Shown here in pieces: positions 18,390 through 29,506 of a stretch of 64,000 nt of DNA; position 1 is the first letter of the stretch; every line of letters begins with the position of its first letter. A program made the position numbers and the translations under genes. The notes under the pieces were generated by a model. The model saw nothing but the letters and a program-made list of their open reading frames with translations. It did no database searches and had not been told where the DNA came from. The stretch comes from Bacillaceae bacterium S4-13-56 (GTDB lineage Bacteria; Bacillota; Bacilli; Bacillales; JAWJLM01): NCBI GenBank assembly GCA_040191315.1, contig JAWJLM010000014.1, positions 1 to 64,000 of the forward strand, in the 5' to 3' direction.

Positions 18390-19710
18390 TACCGCTTCCT
18401 CCTTGCATTTGGATACTGTCGCTAACAAAGGTCAATCTTTGCCATGTCCCATCGTAATTAATAAACCACGATGGTTCTAGAGAAACAATATAAGAAAAGT
18501 CAGCTCTCTGCTGCATAAAATAACCTATGGCGATATCATAGATCAATTCAGTTGAATAACGTTCCTGGTTCTGCTCCAGATATTCGATCACACTTTGACC
18601 TGATCGTAAGGTTGTTGTTTCACTACTTTCGAAAGTAGTTGCCAATTCAATCATCGGTCGTCTATATTGATAGATTTCTCTGTCTCTCCATGTTTGTTCA
18701 ATAACGGCTAAATTGTCGTAGTCAAAAACAGGGTATTCTTTTACAAATAAACGATAATTGATTGTATTTGTTGATTCATCTATTGAAAATAGTTTATATT
18801 CGTCGGTCCATCCCGCATGATCATTCATAAAATCGATACTTTGAGTAATTAAATCTTCTTTGTTTAATTCTCTGAAATCTGATGTAGGGGGATTAATAAA
18901 CTCAATATATCGATCATTTTGGGAAACTTCCATACCTCTTGTGCCATCTGTATAATACATTTCTCCATCTGATGATAGACTTTGACGAACTAGTTTGGGA
19001 TCACTAAACAATACATTTACTAAAGGTTGCACATCCAGCCTATTTGTTGAGTATGTATATTTAGTTAAATCCACTTCTCCATTTGGAAGGTAGATAGGAA
19101 AACCTTTCCTGGTTTCGAACAACATGAAATCCATATTGTTCATGGACGCAGAGATGAAGTCATTGATGACATCCATGACATTTGCATTTAAAATTTGGGC
19201 TCTTAAACGATTATTACCTGTTTCAGGAACAAAAGAAATATAAATATTCTTTTGATAATCCCCAATGGAAAAAACAATACGGGAAAAAGATCCATTCTTT
19301 GGAATATCTCTTCTGTTTTCGACTACAAAAAGGGATTCTATCATGCTATAAGGAATTTCTTCTGGTAAAACAAGCTCCAATCGATCAGCTTGTAACACAA
19401 TCTCTCTATCGGAAAGAACTGTCCAATTTGTCAATGTCCACTCACTCATCTTTTTATAAAATCCTAATTGATCGGAAGCAGATAAGAGAGAAGAGTGTTG
19501 ATTATTTTGATGTAAAACAACCTTTAGTGGGCTCAAAACATTTTTAAACGCTAATTCTTTCCCGTCAAGCTTCGTTTCATGAACATATTGGGTACCATCA
19601 TCAAGCCAATCATATTCAGGTTGGTAATTCCATAACACTAAAGTAAGCAGCAAACTCATAAATATTAAAAAGGTCAATAACACTGTCTTAATATTCTCCC
19701 ATGTTCTCAT
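18370..19710 (-). CDS. walH: WalH, two-component system accessory protein (YycH)
   Basis: WalH of 446 residues has one N-terminal membrane helix (KTVLLTFLIFMSLLLTLVLW) and a large extracytoplasmic region. It works with WalI and WalK at the membrane. The ATG at 19710 overlaps the walK TGA as ATGA, with GAGGAAAG upstream, and is preferred over the frame opening at 19731. YycH is known to be moderately conserved; the conserved features seen are the anchor and the overall length. Confidence 0.92.
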   Translation of the reverse strand: MRTWENIKTVLLTFLIFMSLLLTLVLWNYQPEYDWLDDGTQYVHETKLDGKELAFKNVLSPLKVVLHQNNQHSSLLSASDQLGFYKKMSEWTLTNWTVLSDREIVLQADRLELVLPEEIPYSMIESLFVVENRRDIPKNGSFSRIVFSIGDYQKNIYISFVPETGNNRLRAQILNANVMDVINDFISASMNNMDFMLFETRKGFPIYLPNGEVDLTKYTYSTNRLDVQPLVNVLFSDPKLVRQSLSSDGEMYYTDGTRGMEVSQNDRYIEFINPPTSDFRELNKEDLITQSIDFMNDHAGWTDEYKLFSIDESTNTINYRLFVKEYPVFDYDNLAVIEQTWRDREIYQYRRPMIELATTFESSETTTLRSGQSVIEYLEQNQERYSTELIYDIAIGYFMQQRADFSYIVSLEPSWFINYDGTWQRLTFVSDSIQMQGGSGNAVGTN

Positions 19711-21530
19711 TGCTGCTTTCCTCGCTTCCATTTGCTTACTGGAAGGGTAAAAATAATAGTAGTCCCTTGTCCCTCTTTACTAGTTGCCCAAATATGGCCA
19801 TGGTGGGCATCAATCATTTCTTTTGCAATAGCAAGTCCTAAACCTGTACCTCCCAAATTCCTTGATCTCGCTTTGTCTACTCGATAAAAGCGTTCAAAGA
19901 TTTTGGACACTTTCCCTTTAGGGATTCCTACTCCTTCATCAGTGACACTTATGGTAATTTCTTCCATATCGTTATGAGTTTTAATAACAATTGTTCCACC
20001 TTCAGGAGAATATTTGATAGCATTGGATAAAATATTATCAAATACTTGAGTAATTTTATCCGGGTCCATTTCTACATAAATGGGCTCATCCTCAATTTCC
20101 CTTTTAAAAACAATATGCTCATGCTTTTGAATTTCAAATCGATCAATGATGGAATGAATAAAAGGAACCATATTAACCCTTTGCTTTGTAAAACGATGCT
20201 CTTTATTATCCATTTTTGATAACTGTAGAAGGTCATTGACCAAGCGAATCATCCGTTCCGTTTCATTTTGAGTTACTTTAAGAAAACGCGGCGCAATCTC
20301 TTGATCCTGCCATGCACCATCCGTTAATGCCTCCAAATAACTCTTCATAGTTGTTAGTGGAGTTCTTAACTCATGACTTACGTTGGCGACGAATTCTCTT
20401 CTCTCCTGTTCTACCTTTTCCTGTTCAGTAACATCACTTAGAACAGTGATAAAGCCATCAACAGTTTCATTTTCATCCAAAACAATAGAAAAGCTTGACC
20501 GCAAAATTAAATCTTGATTTTCGTCACTAAAATCAATAAGAATAACTCCCTCCTTATGAAGTTGACCAATATCCTTAATTCGTTCTGTAAGATCTAAAAC
20601 ATCAATTATATTTTTGCCCTTTACTTCTTCAAAATCATATCCTATTAATCGTGAGGCGGGCTCATTCATTAAAATAACATTTCCTTTTCGGTCAGTAGCA
20701 ATAACCCCATCCGTCATGTTAGATAAAACTGAACTAAGTTTCTGTCGTTCTCCTTCTGTGGTTGCTTGCGCTCGCCTTAATTGATCATTAAGATCATTTA
20801 CAGAAACAGCTAGCTGACCAATTTCATCATTTCCATAAACTTTAACCTTTTTCGTGAAATCACCCTTTGCCATTAATTGTGATTGTTTTCGCATTTCTGC
20901 TATAGGCTTGGTGATTGTACGTGCTACCAATACACCTACCAATGCGGAAATGGTTATCGCTAAAATTGTTCCATTTGCAAAAATTTGATTAATTTGATCC
21001 AGTTGATCATAAATACCCTCAAGAGTTGCCTCTAAATAAATGGCACCTATGATTTCTTGATTACGATAAATAGGGATACTCATGACTAAGGTTCGATCCC
21101 CACGCTCTCTTTCGAGCATGATTCTCACATCTTCACTTCCTAGAAGCAAAGTGCGTTTGATTCGATATTCCGTTATACGTTTCCCAATCAAATTTTGGTC
21201 TAATTGATTCGTCGTCCCAATAATACGACTTTTATTATCAATAACTTGAAGTTCTGCTATATCATTGGAATCAAAATCAAACAGGATGTTTTGTACATCC
21301 TGTTGTAAAGTGGGTCCTTCCTCTGTCCGTTCGGCTGTCATGGCTTGTTCGAGATTATAACTAAGCAATTCCAACCTTTCGTTTATAGAGTTTTGGAAAT
21401 TTATCATTAGGTTTTCCTCAAGCTGCTGGGCAAAGTAAACTCCAATTACTTGTATAGCCAACAAGAGTAGTAATATATAGATAATGATAAATTTTAGTCT
21501 TATTGACTGAAAAAAACCTACTTTATTCAT
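19707..21530 (-). CDS. walK: cell-wall sensor histidine kinase WalK
   Basis: WalK of 607 residues is the membrane kinase of the essential WalRK system controlling autolysins and cell-wall metabolism. In order: membrane segment at 13-33, extracellular Cache-like domain to about 183, membrane segment at 184-204, HAMP (about 205-256), PAS (about 262-370), HisKA with phosphorylated H386 (FVANVSHELRTPL), and a HATPase domain with DEGVGIP and GGTGLGLAIAKEM. It lies 5 bp downstream of walR. All kinase boxes are intact. Confidence 0.96.
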   Translation of the reverse strand: MNKVGFFQSIRLKFIIIYILLLLLAIQVIGVYFAQQLEENLMINFQNSINERLELLSYNLEQAMTAERTEEGPTLQQDVQNILFDFDSNDIAELQVIDNKSRIIGTTNQLDQNLIGKRITEYRIKRTLLLGSEDVRIMLERERGDRTLVMSIPIYRNQEIIGAIYLEATLEGIYDQLDQINQIFANGTILAITISALVGVLVARTITKPIAEMRKQSQLMAKGDFTKKVKVYGNDEIGQLAVSVNDLNDQLRRAQATTEGERQKLSSVLSNMTDGVIATDRKGNVILMNEPASRLIGYDFEEVKGKNIIDVLDLTERIKDIGQLHKEGVILIDFSDENQDLILRSSFSIVLDENETVDGFITVLSDVTEQEKVEQERREFVANVSHELRTPLTTMKSYLEALTDGAWQDQEIAPRFLKVTQNETERMIRLVNDLLQLSKMDNKEHRFTKQRVNMVPFIHSIIDRFEIQKHEHIVFKREIEDEPIYVEMDPDKITQVFDNILSNAIKYSPEGGTIVIKTHNDMEEITISVTDEGVGIPKGKVSKIFERFYRVDKARSRNLGGTGLGLAIAKEMIDAHHGHIWATSKEGQGTTIIFTLPVSKWKRGKQQ

Positions 21531-21535
21531 GTTCT

Positions 21536-22240
21536 CTACTCCTGATCCGGATTTCTTAGGTAATATCCAACTCCTCTTCTGGTGACGATCCAGAGAGGGT
21601 TACTTGGATTCTCCTCAATCTTTTCTCTAAGTCTTCGTACAGTGACATCAACAGTCCTTACATCACCAAAATAATCATAACCCCAAACTGTCTGAAGTAA
21701 ATGTTCCCTGGTCATAACCTGTCCAATATGCTTTGCTAAATAATGCAACAACTCAAATTCACGATGAGTGAGGTCTATTTCGGTACCACCTCTCGTTACT
21801 GAATAGGCATCAGGATATATCACAAGCTTTCCAATTCTAATTTCATTTTGATTTACCCTATTGGTTTGTGGTGCTACCTGATGTCTTCTTAAATTAGCTT
21901 TAACACGTGCAATTAATTCTCGATTGCTAAAGGGCTTTGTTACATAATCATCCGCTCCGAGTTCTAGCCCTAGTACTTTATCAATTTCTGAATCTTTAGC
22001 TGTTAACATGATAATCGGCATTGTGTATCTCTTTCTAATTTCACGGCACACTTCCATACCGTCCCTTTTCGGTAACATGATATCCAACAAAATTAAATCT
22101 GGTTTTATTGAAAAAGCCATCTCTACAGCTTCATCTCCATCATAAGCACAGAGTACTTCGTATCCTTCTCGTTCTAGATTGAATTTTAAAATATCGGCAA
22201 TGGGTTGTTCGTCATCCACAACAAGTATTATTTGACTCAA
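21536..22240 (-). CDS. walR: response regulator WalR
   Basis: WalR of 234 residues is an OmpR-type regulator. The receiver domain has the acidic pair D9/D10, phosphorylation site D53 (LLDIMLP) and the KPF lysine near 102. The C-terminal winged helix (about 130-230) ends with [19 protein letters not shown] and [10 protein letters not shown]. Together with WalK it regulates cell-wall hydrolase genes. It is the first gene of walRKHIJ-htrA; the promoter must lie in 22241-22340. Confidence 0.96.
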   Translation of the reverse strand: MSQIILVVDDEQPIADILKFNLEREGYEVLCAYDGDEAVEMAFSIKPDLILLDIMLPKRDGMEVCREIRKRYTMPIIMLTAKDSEIDKVLGLELGADDYVTKPFSNRELIARVKANLRRHQVAPQTNRVNQNEIRIGKLVIYPDAYSVTRGGTEIDLTHREFELLHYLAKHIGQVMTREHLLQTVWGYDYFGDVRTVDVTVRRLREKIEENPSNPLWIVTRRGVGYYLRNPDQE

Positions 22241-22344
22241 GACCTCTTCTCCCTTCCAAACTACATTATTTCCTATTTTATCGTATTCTTCCCTACTTGT
22301 CTTTCCTATTGAAAAGAACTATTATCTTTCAGCCAATAATGAGA

Positions 22345-22378
22345 AAAGCTCGCTAACGATTCATCGTCAACGAGCTTT
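22345..22378 (-). terminator. terminator of the M23 hydrolase gene
   Basis: The stem AAAGCTCG / CGAGCTTT, with an inner ACGAT/ATCGT pairing, is followed on the minus strand by TTCTCATTATT. It begins 5 bp beyond the stop codon at 22383. Confidence 0.7.
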
Positions 22379-22382
22379 GTTA

Positions 22383-23840
22383 TTATCTACTTGTGTAGTT
22401 CAGTGGATTTACATTCGATCCGTTTTTAAGAACCTCGAAATGTAGGTGAACACCTGTTGATCTTCCTGTTGTTCCCATGACACCAATGGAAGCTCCTCTT
22501 GGTACAGTTTGTCCCACATTCACATTAATTCGACTTAAATGAGCATAGACAGTTCTAAAGCCATTGTTATGATTGATCACTACTTTATTTCCATAAGTTC
22601 CATCCCAACCTGCATATGACACTGTTCCATTGTCCGCTGCTCTAATTGTACGGTCACTTACGCCTGATATATCAATTCCTTTATGATAGGATCCCCATCT
22701 TGCTCCCATAGGACTTGTAATTCTTCCTCCTACTGTTGGCCAAGAGAAATTCCCTGTTCCTCGAGATGGAGAAACTTTGGTCCCTTTTAATACTATTTTT
22801 TCCGTAGGATTAGAAATAATTTTTTCTTCTATCATTTCTTTTTCTACTACCTGTCCGTTTTCTTTCTTTAAAGAATAAAAGACTTCTTTTTTACCGTTAC
22901 CGCCTACTTGCTGTATTCTAGTTTGTCCTTTATATAGATCCGAAGTTTCTTTAACTATAGTTTCATATGGAATGTTTACGGTTTCTTTTATCTTTTCCTC
23001 CGTAACCACATTAACATATGAATCATATCCTGTTACATTTACCTTTGCTCCAATTTGTAAAATAGATTCTTCGGTAATTCCAGGATTTAAATCTTCTAAG
23101 GTTTTCACCGAAAGATCGTATTTCTCTGCAATTTGACCTAAGACTTCTCCAGACTGAATCGTATGCACCTTATCGGTTAAGGTTCCTTTCAAAAGAAGTT
23201 TAACTGCCTGTTCAACGGTTAATATATCACTAGGAACAACTTTCTCTTCTGACAGTGAAACTTTTTTTGAAAACGATACGTCTAATGTACTAGAATCAAC
23301 AACGGAAAGAGTGTCAGAGGATAATTGAGAAATATTAAATTGACTTACAACGTTATCTGGAACATATTTCTCTAGTATTTTTTTTAATGCGCTTTCTACA
23401 TCTTCCTTAGTTGCTAAATATCCAACTAGTTCTCCGCCTACCTCTAACTTTACAGCATTAGCTTGAACGGACATTTGACTTTCTAAAGCAGTCAAAACAG
23501 ATCGGTTGTTGTATGTTGGACGAAATACAGTTTCAGGTATATATGAAATTTCTTGACCTACAACCAATTGCAGGTTATCAAAATCATCAGAGGATTCATC
23601 AATTTGATCCTCTACGTATTTTTTTACAACACTCTTTTGATCAACCGTTCCTACATATTTTCCATCTAAATACACATGATAAACTGTTGGTAGATTACTA
23701 TCAATAGAATCAGCATAAACGACAGAGCCAATAGTTATACCCATGCCAACACAAGTTGTAATCACTACTTTTTTAAACATTGATTGTTTTTGTTGTACCT
23801 TATAATTCCCCAAAGGCTGAGTTCCAATATTCTTCCCCAC
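22383..23840 (-). CDS. cell-wall hydrolase with LysM, G5 and M23 peptidase domains
   Basis: This 485-aa envelope protein has an N-terminal membrane/signal segment (about 24-44). A mixed region to about 220 is followed by a LysM peptidoglycan-binding domain (HTIQSGEVLGQIAEKYDLS), a G5 domain (about 280-355) and a C-terminal M23 zinc endopeptidase domain. The zinc ligands are seen in SYHKGIDIS and in GVHLHFEV near the end. M23 enzymes cleave peptide bridges in peptidoglycan. The gene lies between walR and purA, apart from the wal operon, where related Bacillaceae carry a similar M23 gene. Control by WalR is plausible, but no clear WalR direct repeat was found. Confidence 0.9.
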   Translation of the reverse strand: MGKNIGTQPLGNYKVQQKQSMFKKVVITTCVGMGITIGSVVYADSIDSNLPTVYHVYLDGKYVGTVDQKSVVKKYVEDQIDESSDDFDNLQLVVGQEISYIPETVFRPTYNNRSVLTALESQMSVQANAVKLEVGGELVGYLATKEDVESALKKILEKYVPDNVVSQFNISQLSSDTLSVVDSSTLDVSFSKKVSLSEEKVVPSDILTVEQAVKLLLKGTLTDKVHTIQSGEVLGQIAEKYDLSVKTLEDLNPGITEESILQIGAKVNVTGYDSYVNVVTEEKIKETVNIPYETIVKETSDLYKGQTRIQQVGGNGKKEVFYSLKKENGQVVEKEMIEEKIISNPTEKIVLKGTKVSPSRGTGNFSWPTVGGRITSPMGARWGSYHKGIDISGVSDRTIRAADNGTVSYAGWDGTYGNKVVINHNNGFRTVYAHLSRINVNVGQTVPRGASIGVMGTTGRSTGVHLHFEVLKNGSNVNPLNYTSR

Positions 23841-24154
23841 GTTTTAGTTCCTCCTACCGCCAATCCATCATTTCCGTATTCTGCTGATGAAAATGATGCT
23901 TTTGTACTTTTTCTACTATCCTAATCTACCACAATATCATATAGAATGGGAATAGAAACCCCATTTATGTAACAAACTTGTATTATAATTACCAAATTTT
24001 ATATTCTTATCTATGAATTTTGGTATAGAAAGTGTAATATTTCACTTTTTGGATAGTGAATATGTACCTATTTTTCAAATGTGTTACAAACATTTGTATA
24101 TAGGAAACTAGATTATGTTCTAGAAAATCACTGAATTTTCCTATATATAGGTAA
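23841..24154. other. geneless AT-rich upstream region of the M23 gene
   Basis: About 310 bp without a convincing frame. It presumably holds the promoter of the M23 hydrolase. An imperfect palindrome around TGTTACAAACATTTGTATA at about 24082-24100 is the only structure I noticed. Confidence 0.5.
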
Positions 24155-24180
24155 AAAGCGTGAGAATTTACCCACGCTTT
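24155..24180 (-). terminator. purA terminator
   Basis: The stem AAAGCGTG / CACGCTTT is followed on the minus strand by TTTTTACC, 18 bp past the purA stop codon. Confidence 0.8.
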
Positions 24181-24198
24181 CAAGATAAATAAATGATT

Positions 24199-25488
24199 TT
24201 AATCTGCATAGACATTTCGAAGGATATTTGTCTGAGATCTATCAGGACCCACTGAAAAAATAGAAAGTGGAATTTCTGTTAACTGGGACACCCTTTCAAT
24301 GTAGTGACGAGCATTTTCCGGAAGGTCACTAAGAGATTTGGCACCTGTAATATCTTCCGTCCACCCTGGCATTTCTTCATAAATAGGCTTACACTCAGCT
24401 AATACCTTTAAACTTGCTGGAAATTCCTCTATTATTTCACCTCTATAACGATAGGAGACACAAATTTTGAGCTTTTCTATCCCTGTTAAAACATCAATAG
24501 AATTAAGAGAAAGATCGGTCAGACCACTCACTCTTTTTGCATGTCTAACGACCACGCTATCAAACCACCCTATACGTCGAGGGCGTCCAGTTGTTGTTCC
24601 ATATTCACGGCCAACTTCTCTAATTTGATCTCCAATTTCATTGTTCAATTCGGTAGGGAATGGGCCATCTCCTACCCTAGTTGTATAGGCTTTAGACACC
24701 CCAACTGCGTGCTTAATTTTTGAAGGGCCAACACCAGAACCGATGGTTACTCCACCCGCAATCGGATTTGAAGAAGTAACATAAGGATAAGTACCTTGGT
24801 CAATATCAAGCATTACCCCCTGTGCTCCTTCAAATAATACTCTTCGTCCCTCGTCTAACGCTCTATTGAGAACAACTGAAGTATCGCATACATAATCCTT
24901 AAACTGCTGCCCATACTCATAATATTGCTCAAAAATATCATCTATACTTAATGGTTCTGAATCGTAAAGTTTTTCGAAAACACGATTTTTTTCTGCTAAA
25001 TTATTTTGAAGTTTTTCTTTAAAGACATCTTTATCTAATAAATCAGCGATTCTTATTCCAATTCGCGCAGCTTTATCCATATAGGCTGGCCCAATTCCTT
25101 TTTTGGTTGTGCCTATTTTGTTAACTCCCTTTTGTTCTTCTTGTAATTCATCTAATTTTAAATGGTATGGCAAAATGACATGAGCTCTATTACTAATTCG
25201 CAAATGGTCGGTTGTAACGTCTTTTTCATGAAGGTAAGCTAATTCCTCAACTAATGCTTTCGGATCGACCACCATTCCATTTCCTAATACACAAAGCTTC
25301 TCGGGGTAAAAAACACCTGAAGGGATTAAATGGAGTTTGTATGTAATACCATTAAATTTGATGGTATGACCAGCATTATTTCCTCCTTGATAACGAGCAA
25401 CTACTTCAGCATCCTTGGATAAAAAGTCGGTGATTTTCCCTTTTCCCTCATCACCCCATTGAGTTCCAACTACCACTACTGATGACAT
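24199..25488 (-). CDS. purA: adenylosuccinate synthetase
   Basis: PurA of 429 residues joins IMP and aspartate with GTP to form adenylosuccinate, the first committed AMP step. The P-loop [11 protein letters not shown] is at about 7-17, NNAGHTI at about 37, [12 protein letters not shown] near 125 and [13 protein letters not shown] near 297. The ATG at 25488 has GGAGGTG nine bases upstream and gives the family length. Upstream lies a candidate PurR operator at 25562-25605. It is transcribed alone between two terminators. Confidence 0.96.
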   Translation of the reverse strand: MSSVVVVGTQWGDEGKGKITDFLSKDAEVVARYQGGNNAGHTIKFNGITYKLHLIPSGVFYPEKLCVLGNGMVVDPKALVEELAYLHEKDVTTDHLRISNRAHVILPYHLKLDELQEEQKGVNKIGTTKKGIGPAYMDKAARIGIRIADLLDKDVFKEKLQNNLAEKNRVFEKLYDSEPLSIDDIFEQYYEYGQQFKDYVCDTSVVLNRALDEGRRVLFEGAQGVMLDIDQGTYPYVTSSNPIAGGVTIGSGVGPSKIKHAVGVSKAYTTRVGDGPFPTELNNEIGDQIREVGREYGTTTGRPRRIGWFDSVVVRHAKRVSGLTDLSLNSIDVLTGIEKLKICVSYRYRGEIIEEFPASLKVLAECKPIYEEMPGWTEDITGAKSLSDLPENARHYIERVSQLTEIPLSIFSVGPDRSQTNILRNVYAD

Positions 25489-25561
25489 TCTAGGCACCTC
25501 CATGAAATTTTGTTTTCTAAGTCCAAGGATATTTTATCAGTGTAATGAGTTAAAGTCAATA

Positions 25562-25605
25562 AAACACGAACAATATTCTTATATTAGTTAATAACGTTCG
25601 TATAA
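25562..25605. promoter_or_regulatory. candidate PurR operator (paired PurBoxes) upstream of purA
   Basis: Two inverted CGAAC cores, AAACACGAACAAT at 25562-25574 and the reverse complement TTATACGAACGTT of 25593-25605, are separated by 18 bp. This resembles the inverted pair of PurBoxes (consensus AWWWCCGAACWWT) that the purine repressor binds before B. subtilis purA and the pur operon. Each box has mismatches. Confidence 0.55.
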
Positions 25606-25627
25606 ATGCTAATATCCAAATTATAAA

Positions 25628-25656
25628 AACTCCCCTAGGTCAATCCTAGGGGAGTT
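25628..25656 (-). terminator. dnaB-operon terminator
   Basis: A 12-bp perfect stem (AACTCCCCTAGG / CCTAGGGGAGTT) overlaps the dnaB stop codon and is followed by TTTTATAA on the minus strand. Confidence 0.85.
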
Positions 25657-27022
25657 ATGCGCCAGGTGGAATATCACTTTCTTGATATCGATGATCTAAA
25701 TCCACAAATTTATTGTATTCTTTTACAAATGCCAACTCGACGGTTCCAACAGGGCCGTTCCGTTGCTTAGCAAGTATAATTTCTATAATATTTTGTTTCT
25801 CAGATTCTTTATCATAATAGTCATCGCGGTAAAGGAATCCAACGATATCAGCATCCTGCTCTATACTTCCTGATTCACGAATATCTGACATCATAGGACG
25901 CTTATCCTGTCTTGATTCAACGCCACGAGACAACTGTGATAAGGCAATAAGTGGTACATTTAATTCACGTGCTAACCCTTTTAAGGAACGAGAGATTTCA
26001 GATACCTCTTGTTGACGATTTTCGCGGGAACTCCCGCTTCCTTGTATCAATTGTAAATAGTCTATTAAAATCATTCCAAGTCCGTGCTCTTGTTTTAAAC
26101 GACGACATTTGGATCGAATTTCATTTACTCTTATACCCGGAGTATCATCTATATAAATCCCCGCATTGGATAAGCTCCCCATTGCCATGGTTAGCTTACT
26201 CCAATCCTCCGACTCAAGACTACCAGTACGTAGTCTTTGAGAATCTATATTTCCTTCTGCACAGAGCATACGCATAACTAGCTGCTCAGCACCCATTTCT
26301 AGACTGAAAATAGCCACATTCTCATTCCCATGAATAGCCACATTTTGAGCAATATTTAACGCAAAGGCTGTTTTCCCAACGGAAGGACGGGCAGCAATAA
26401 TAATTAAATCATTAGGCTGGAAGCCAGAGGTGATTCTATCCAAATCTCTGAATCCTGTAGGAACACCCGTTACATCTGCTTTTCTGTGATGAAGCTTTTC
26501 AATATTATCATAGACTTCTATAAGAACATCTTTAATATTTTTGAAGCTTCCAGCGTTCTTACGTTGAGAAACCTCTAGTATTGTTTTTTCCGCATCATTT
26601 AATACGGTGTCCACTGCTTCCTCTTCGGAAAATCCATCTGTAACAATCTTTGTTGCGGTTCTTATAAGTCTACGAAGAATAGATTTTTCTTCTACAATTT
26701 TTGCGTAATATTCCACATTAGCTGCTGTTGGAACAGCATTCGCAATATCACTTAAATAGGATACTCCTCCTACGTCATCTAATTGCCTTGATGTAGCCAA
26801 CGCGCTTGTTACTGTTACTAGATCGATGGGCTCTCCTCTATCAGACAAGGTAAGCATTGTCTGAAATATAGCCCGATGACTAGCACGATAAAAATCTTCA
26901 GGAAGCAACAATTCAGATGCAGTCGCCATGGCTTGCGGTTCTAAAAACACCGCACCGAGAACCGCTTGTTCTGCTTCAAGATTATGAGGCGGAGTACGGT
27001 CAGCAGTTAGTTGTTGATTCAA
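25655..27022 (-). CDS. dnaB: replicative DNA helicase DnaB (DnaC in B. subtilis)
   Basis: This 455-aa hexameric helicase unwinds DNA at the fork 5' to 3'. An N-terminal helical collar domain (about 10-115; PPHNLEAEQAVLGA) is joined by a linker helix to a RecA-like ATPase with Walker A ARPSVGKTAFAL (about 205-216), Walker B MILIDYLQLI and the DNA-binding loop region ISRSLKGLARELNVPLIALSQLSR. It lies 33 bp downstream of rplI, matching rplI-dnaC in B. subtilis. In low-GC Firmicutes this gene is often called dnaC, and the loader is DnaI. Confidence 0.96.
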   Translation of the reverse strand: MNQQLTADRTPPHNLEAEQAVLGAVFLEPQAMATASELLLPEDFYRASHRAIFQTMLTLSDRGEPIDLVTVTSALATSRQLDDVGGVSYLSDIANAVPTAANVEYYAKIVEEKSILRRLIRTATKIVTDGFSEEEAVDTVLNDAEKTILEVSQRKNAGSFKNIKDVLIEVYDNIEKLHHRKADVTGVPTGFRDLDRITSGFQPNDLIIIAARPSVGKTAFALNIAQNVAIHGNENVAIFSLEMGAEQLVMRMLCAEGNIDSQRLRTGSLESEDWSKLTMAMGSLSNAGIYIDDTPGIRVNEIRSKCRRLKQEHGLGMILIDYLQLIQGSGSSRENRQQEVSEISRSLKGLARELNVPLIALSQLSRGVESRQDKRPMMSDIRESGSIEQDADIVGFLYRDDYYDKESEKQNIIEIILAKQRNGPVGTVELAFVKEYNKFVDLDHRYQESDIPPGA

Positions 27023-27055
27023 TGAAACGGCCTCCTTTTATATTGTGAAGACTGC

Positions 27056-27502
27056 TTATTCTTCCACAACATGAACTTTAATCGTTCCCGTTACATCAGG
27101 ATGCAACTTTACTGGTACATTTGTGTATCCCAATGCTCGAATTGGATCATTTAGTTCAATCTTTCTTTTATCTAAAGTAATACCGTGTTTCTTCTTCATA
27201 ACATCTGCAATTTGTTTACTGGTAATAGAGCCAAATAAACGACCCCCTTCACCTGCTTTTGCTTGGAGTTCTACCGTTAAAGCCTCAATTTGTTTAGCAA
27301 GCTTTTGCGCTTCTTCCTTTTCTTCCTCTGCTTCTCGTTCTTTAGCATTCTTTTTGGCTTCTAAAGCTTTAAGATTTGCAGGGGTTGCCGCAATAGCTAG
27401 ATTATTTTTTAAAAGATAGTTATGAGCATAGCCTTCTGCTACATTTTTTACTTCGCCTTTTTTTCCTTTTCCTTTTACATCCTTCGTAAAAATAACCTTC
27501 AT
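27056..27502 (-). CDS. rplI: 50S ribosomal protein L9
   Basis: L9 of 148 residues binds domain V of 23S rRNA and helps hold the reading frame. The N-terminal domain [21 protein letters not shown] and NYLLKNNLA is joined by the long charged central helix (about 42-78) to the C-terminal domain ([15 protein letters not shown]). The ATG at 27502 gives the standard length, and GGGGGAAATG lies upstream. It follows gdpP with a 1-bp gap, so the two are coupled. Confidence 0.95.
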   Translation of the reverse strand: MKVIFTKDVKGKGKKGEVKNVAEGYAHNYLLKNNLAIAATPANLKALEAKKNAKEREAEEEKEEAQKLAKQIEALTVELQAKAGEGGRLFGSITSKQIADVMKKKHGITLDKRKIELNDPIRALGYTNVPVKLHPDVTGTIKVHVVEE

Positions 27503-27503
27503 G

Positions 27504-29477
27504 TTATTCATTTCCCCCTTCAAAGTATTCATCTATGATTTCTTTTAGTTGTTCTTCCACTTCTTCTATAGTTGTATCATCTACTTGGGTTGCCGCGTTT
27601 GTTAAATGTCCTCCGCCATCCATTTTTTCCATAATAATTTGGACATTGACGTCACCTAACGAACGGGCACTAACCCCTATTCTCCTATCTTTTCGTTCCG
27701 AAATGACAAAGGAAGCAACTACTCCACTCATCGTTAGCAATGTATCAGCGGCTTGAGCAATAACTACTGGGCCAAATGGTTCCCCTTCCTTTGCTTTCGT
27801 TATGGCAACACCATTACGATAAATAGAAGCATTTTCTATTAAGCGACTTCTTTTAATATACATGTCGAGATCCTCTTTCATAAACTTCTGAACAAGGATT
27901 GTATCCGCACCAAGAGAACGCAGATAGGAAGCTGCATCAAAAGTTCGAGAGCCCGTTCTTAATGTAAAACTCTTTGTATCAACAATTATACCTGATAATA
28001 AAGCTGTCGATTCTAACATACTGATCTTAATCTTTTTCGGCTGGTACTCTATGAGTTCTGTTACAAGTTCACAAGTCGATGAGGCATATGGTTCCATATA
28101 AACTAGCGTTGGATCCTTAATGAATTCTTCTGCTCTCCGGTGATGGTCTATAACAACTACATGATCAGTCTTATTCAACAACTTTTCCTCAATAACAAGT
28201 GATGGTTTATGAGTATCCACAACAACCAATAAAGTTTGTTTTGTTACTTGCTCTAAAGCAATATTATTCGAGATAAAACATGACCACAGCTCTTCATGAT
28301 TTTGAATCTCATCAACCAGACGTTGTGCACCTGTGTCCAATTCTTCTTCATCAAGAACTACATAACCTTGAATGTCATTCGCTTGAGCTATTTTAAGAAT
28401 TCCTATGGCAGCACCAATTGCATCCATGTCCGGATATTTATGACCCATAATAAGGACTTGATCACTTTCTTCAATTAATTCCTTTAACGCATGAGAGATA
28501 ACACGAGCACGCACCCGTGTTCGTTTTTCCATCGGATTTGTTTTCCCTCCGTAAAAACGCACCTTTCCTTGATCATCTTTAATTGTAACTTGGTCTCCTC
28601 CTCGCCCGAGGGCAAGGTCTAAGCTGGATTGTGCCATTTCACCCAATTCTGGTAATGTCAGTTCACCAGACCCTATACCTATACTTAGGGTTAAAGGTAC
28701 ATTTTTATCTGAAATAAGCTCTCGGACTTCATCTAAGATTTCAAATTTAGTTTTTTCTAGTTGCTCCAATATACTTTTATTCAATACTCCAAAAAAACGA
28801 TCTTGGGAAGTCCTTTTTAAATAAATCCCAAACTCATTGGACCACTGATTCAAGATGGTTGTCACTTGTGAGTTCAATCGGCTCTTCGCTGTATCATCCA
28901 TGGCCTGCGTTATTTCCTCATAATTATCTAAGAAAATAATAGCTAACACCGTTCGTTCTTCTTGATAAAGATTTTGAATTTCTATTTGCTTTGTTCGATC
29001 AAAAAAGTACAGAAGTCGCTCTTCCCGTTTGATATACGTCTGAAAACGGTATCCATCTATAGTAAGCCATATCTCAGGCTTTTCCTCTTTTATTTTAGGA
29101 ATTAAATCCCGTGATAATTGCTGTAGGGACTTTCCAACGACATTTTCATCCTCATTTATAAATTGATTCATATACGGATTTGCCCATTCGATAGTGAAAT
29201 TCTCACTAAATAAAACAATCCCAATAGGCATTTCAAGTAACGCTTCTTCTCCCACTTTCTTTACTCGGTAAGATAGCGTACTAATATATTCTTCTGTTTC
29301 AGTTATTTTCAGTTTTTCATAACGAATGGAATAAATGACCGATGCTATAAATAATAAAATCATGATCAAACCAATTATCCATTGAAAGTAGGTAATTATC
29401 CCAATCGAAAGTAATGATAAGGAATAGATGACCCAAAGATGACCACTCATTTTGGGTTTTGTAAAAGTTTTTGGCAT
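27504..29477 (-). CDS. gdpP: cyclic-di-AMP phosphodiesterase GdpP
   Basis: GdpP (YybT) of 657 residues is a membrane-bound DHH/DHHA1 phosphodiesterase that hydrolyses c-di-AMP to pApA, controlling potassium homeostasis and wall stress. Two N-terminal membrane helices (about 12-52) are followed by a PAS domain (about 75-150) and a degenerate GGDEF domain (about 172-305). The catalytic DHH part has [12 protein letters not shown] at 345-356, DTH at 421-423 and DHH at 444-446, and the DHHA1 domain ends in [11 protein letters not shown]. All metal-binding aspartates and histidines are present. It lies between yybS and rplI as in B. subtilis. Confidence 0.96.
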   Translation of the reverse strand: MPKTFTKPKMSGHLWVIYSLSLLSIGIITYFQWIIGLIMILLFIASVIYSIRYEKLKITETEEYISTLSYRVKKVGEEALLEMPIGIVLFSENFTIEWANPYMNQFINEDENVVGKSLQQLSRDLIPKIKEEKPEIWLTIDGYRFQTYIKREERLLYFFDRTKQIEIQNLYQEERTVLAIIFLDNYEEITQAMDDTAKSRLNSQVTTILNQWSNEFGIYLKRTSQDRFFGVLNKSILEQLEKTKFEILDEVRELISDKNVPLTLSIGIGSGELTLPELGEMAQSSLDLALGRGGDQVTIKDDQGKVRFYGGKTNPMEKRTRVRARVISHALKELIEESDQVLIMGHKYPDMDAIGAAIGILKIAQANDIQGYVVLDEEELDTGAQRLVDEIQNHEELWSCFISNNIALEQVTKQTLLVVVDTHKPSLVIEEKLLNKTDHVVVIDHHRRAEEFIKDPTLVYMEPYASSTCELVTELIEYQPKKIKISMLESTALLSGIIVDTKSFTLRTGSRTFDAASYLRSLGADTILVQKFMKEDLDMYIKRSRLIENASIYRNGVAITKAKEGEPFGPVVIAQAADTLLTMSGVVASFVISERKDRRIGVSARSLGDVNVQIIMEKMDGGGHLTNAATQVDDTTIEEVEEQLKEIIDEYFEGGNE

Positions 29478-29506
29478 GAACGTCAGCTCCTAAACCATAT
29501 TCCTAA

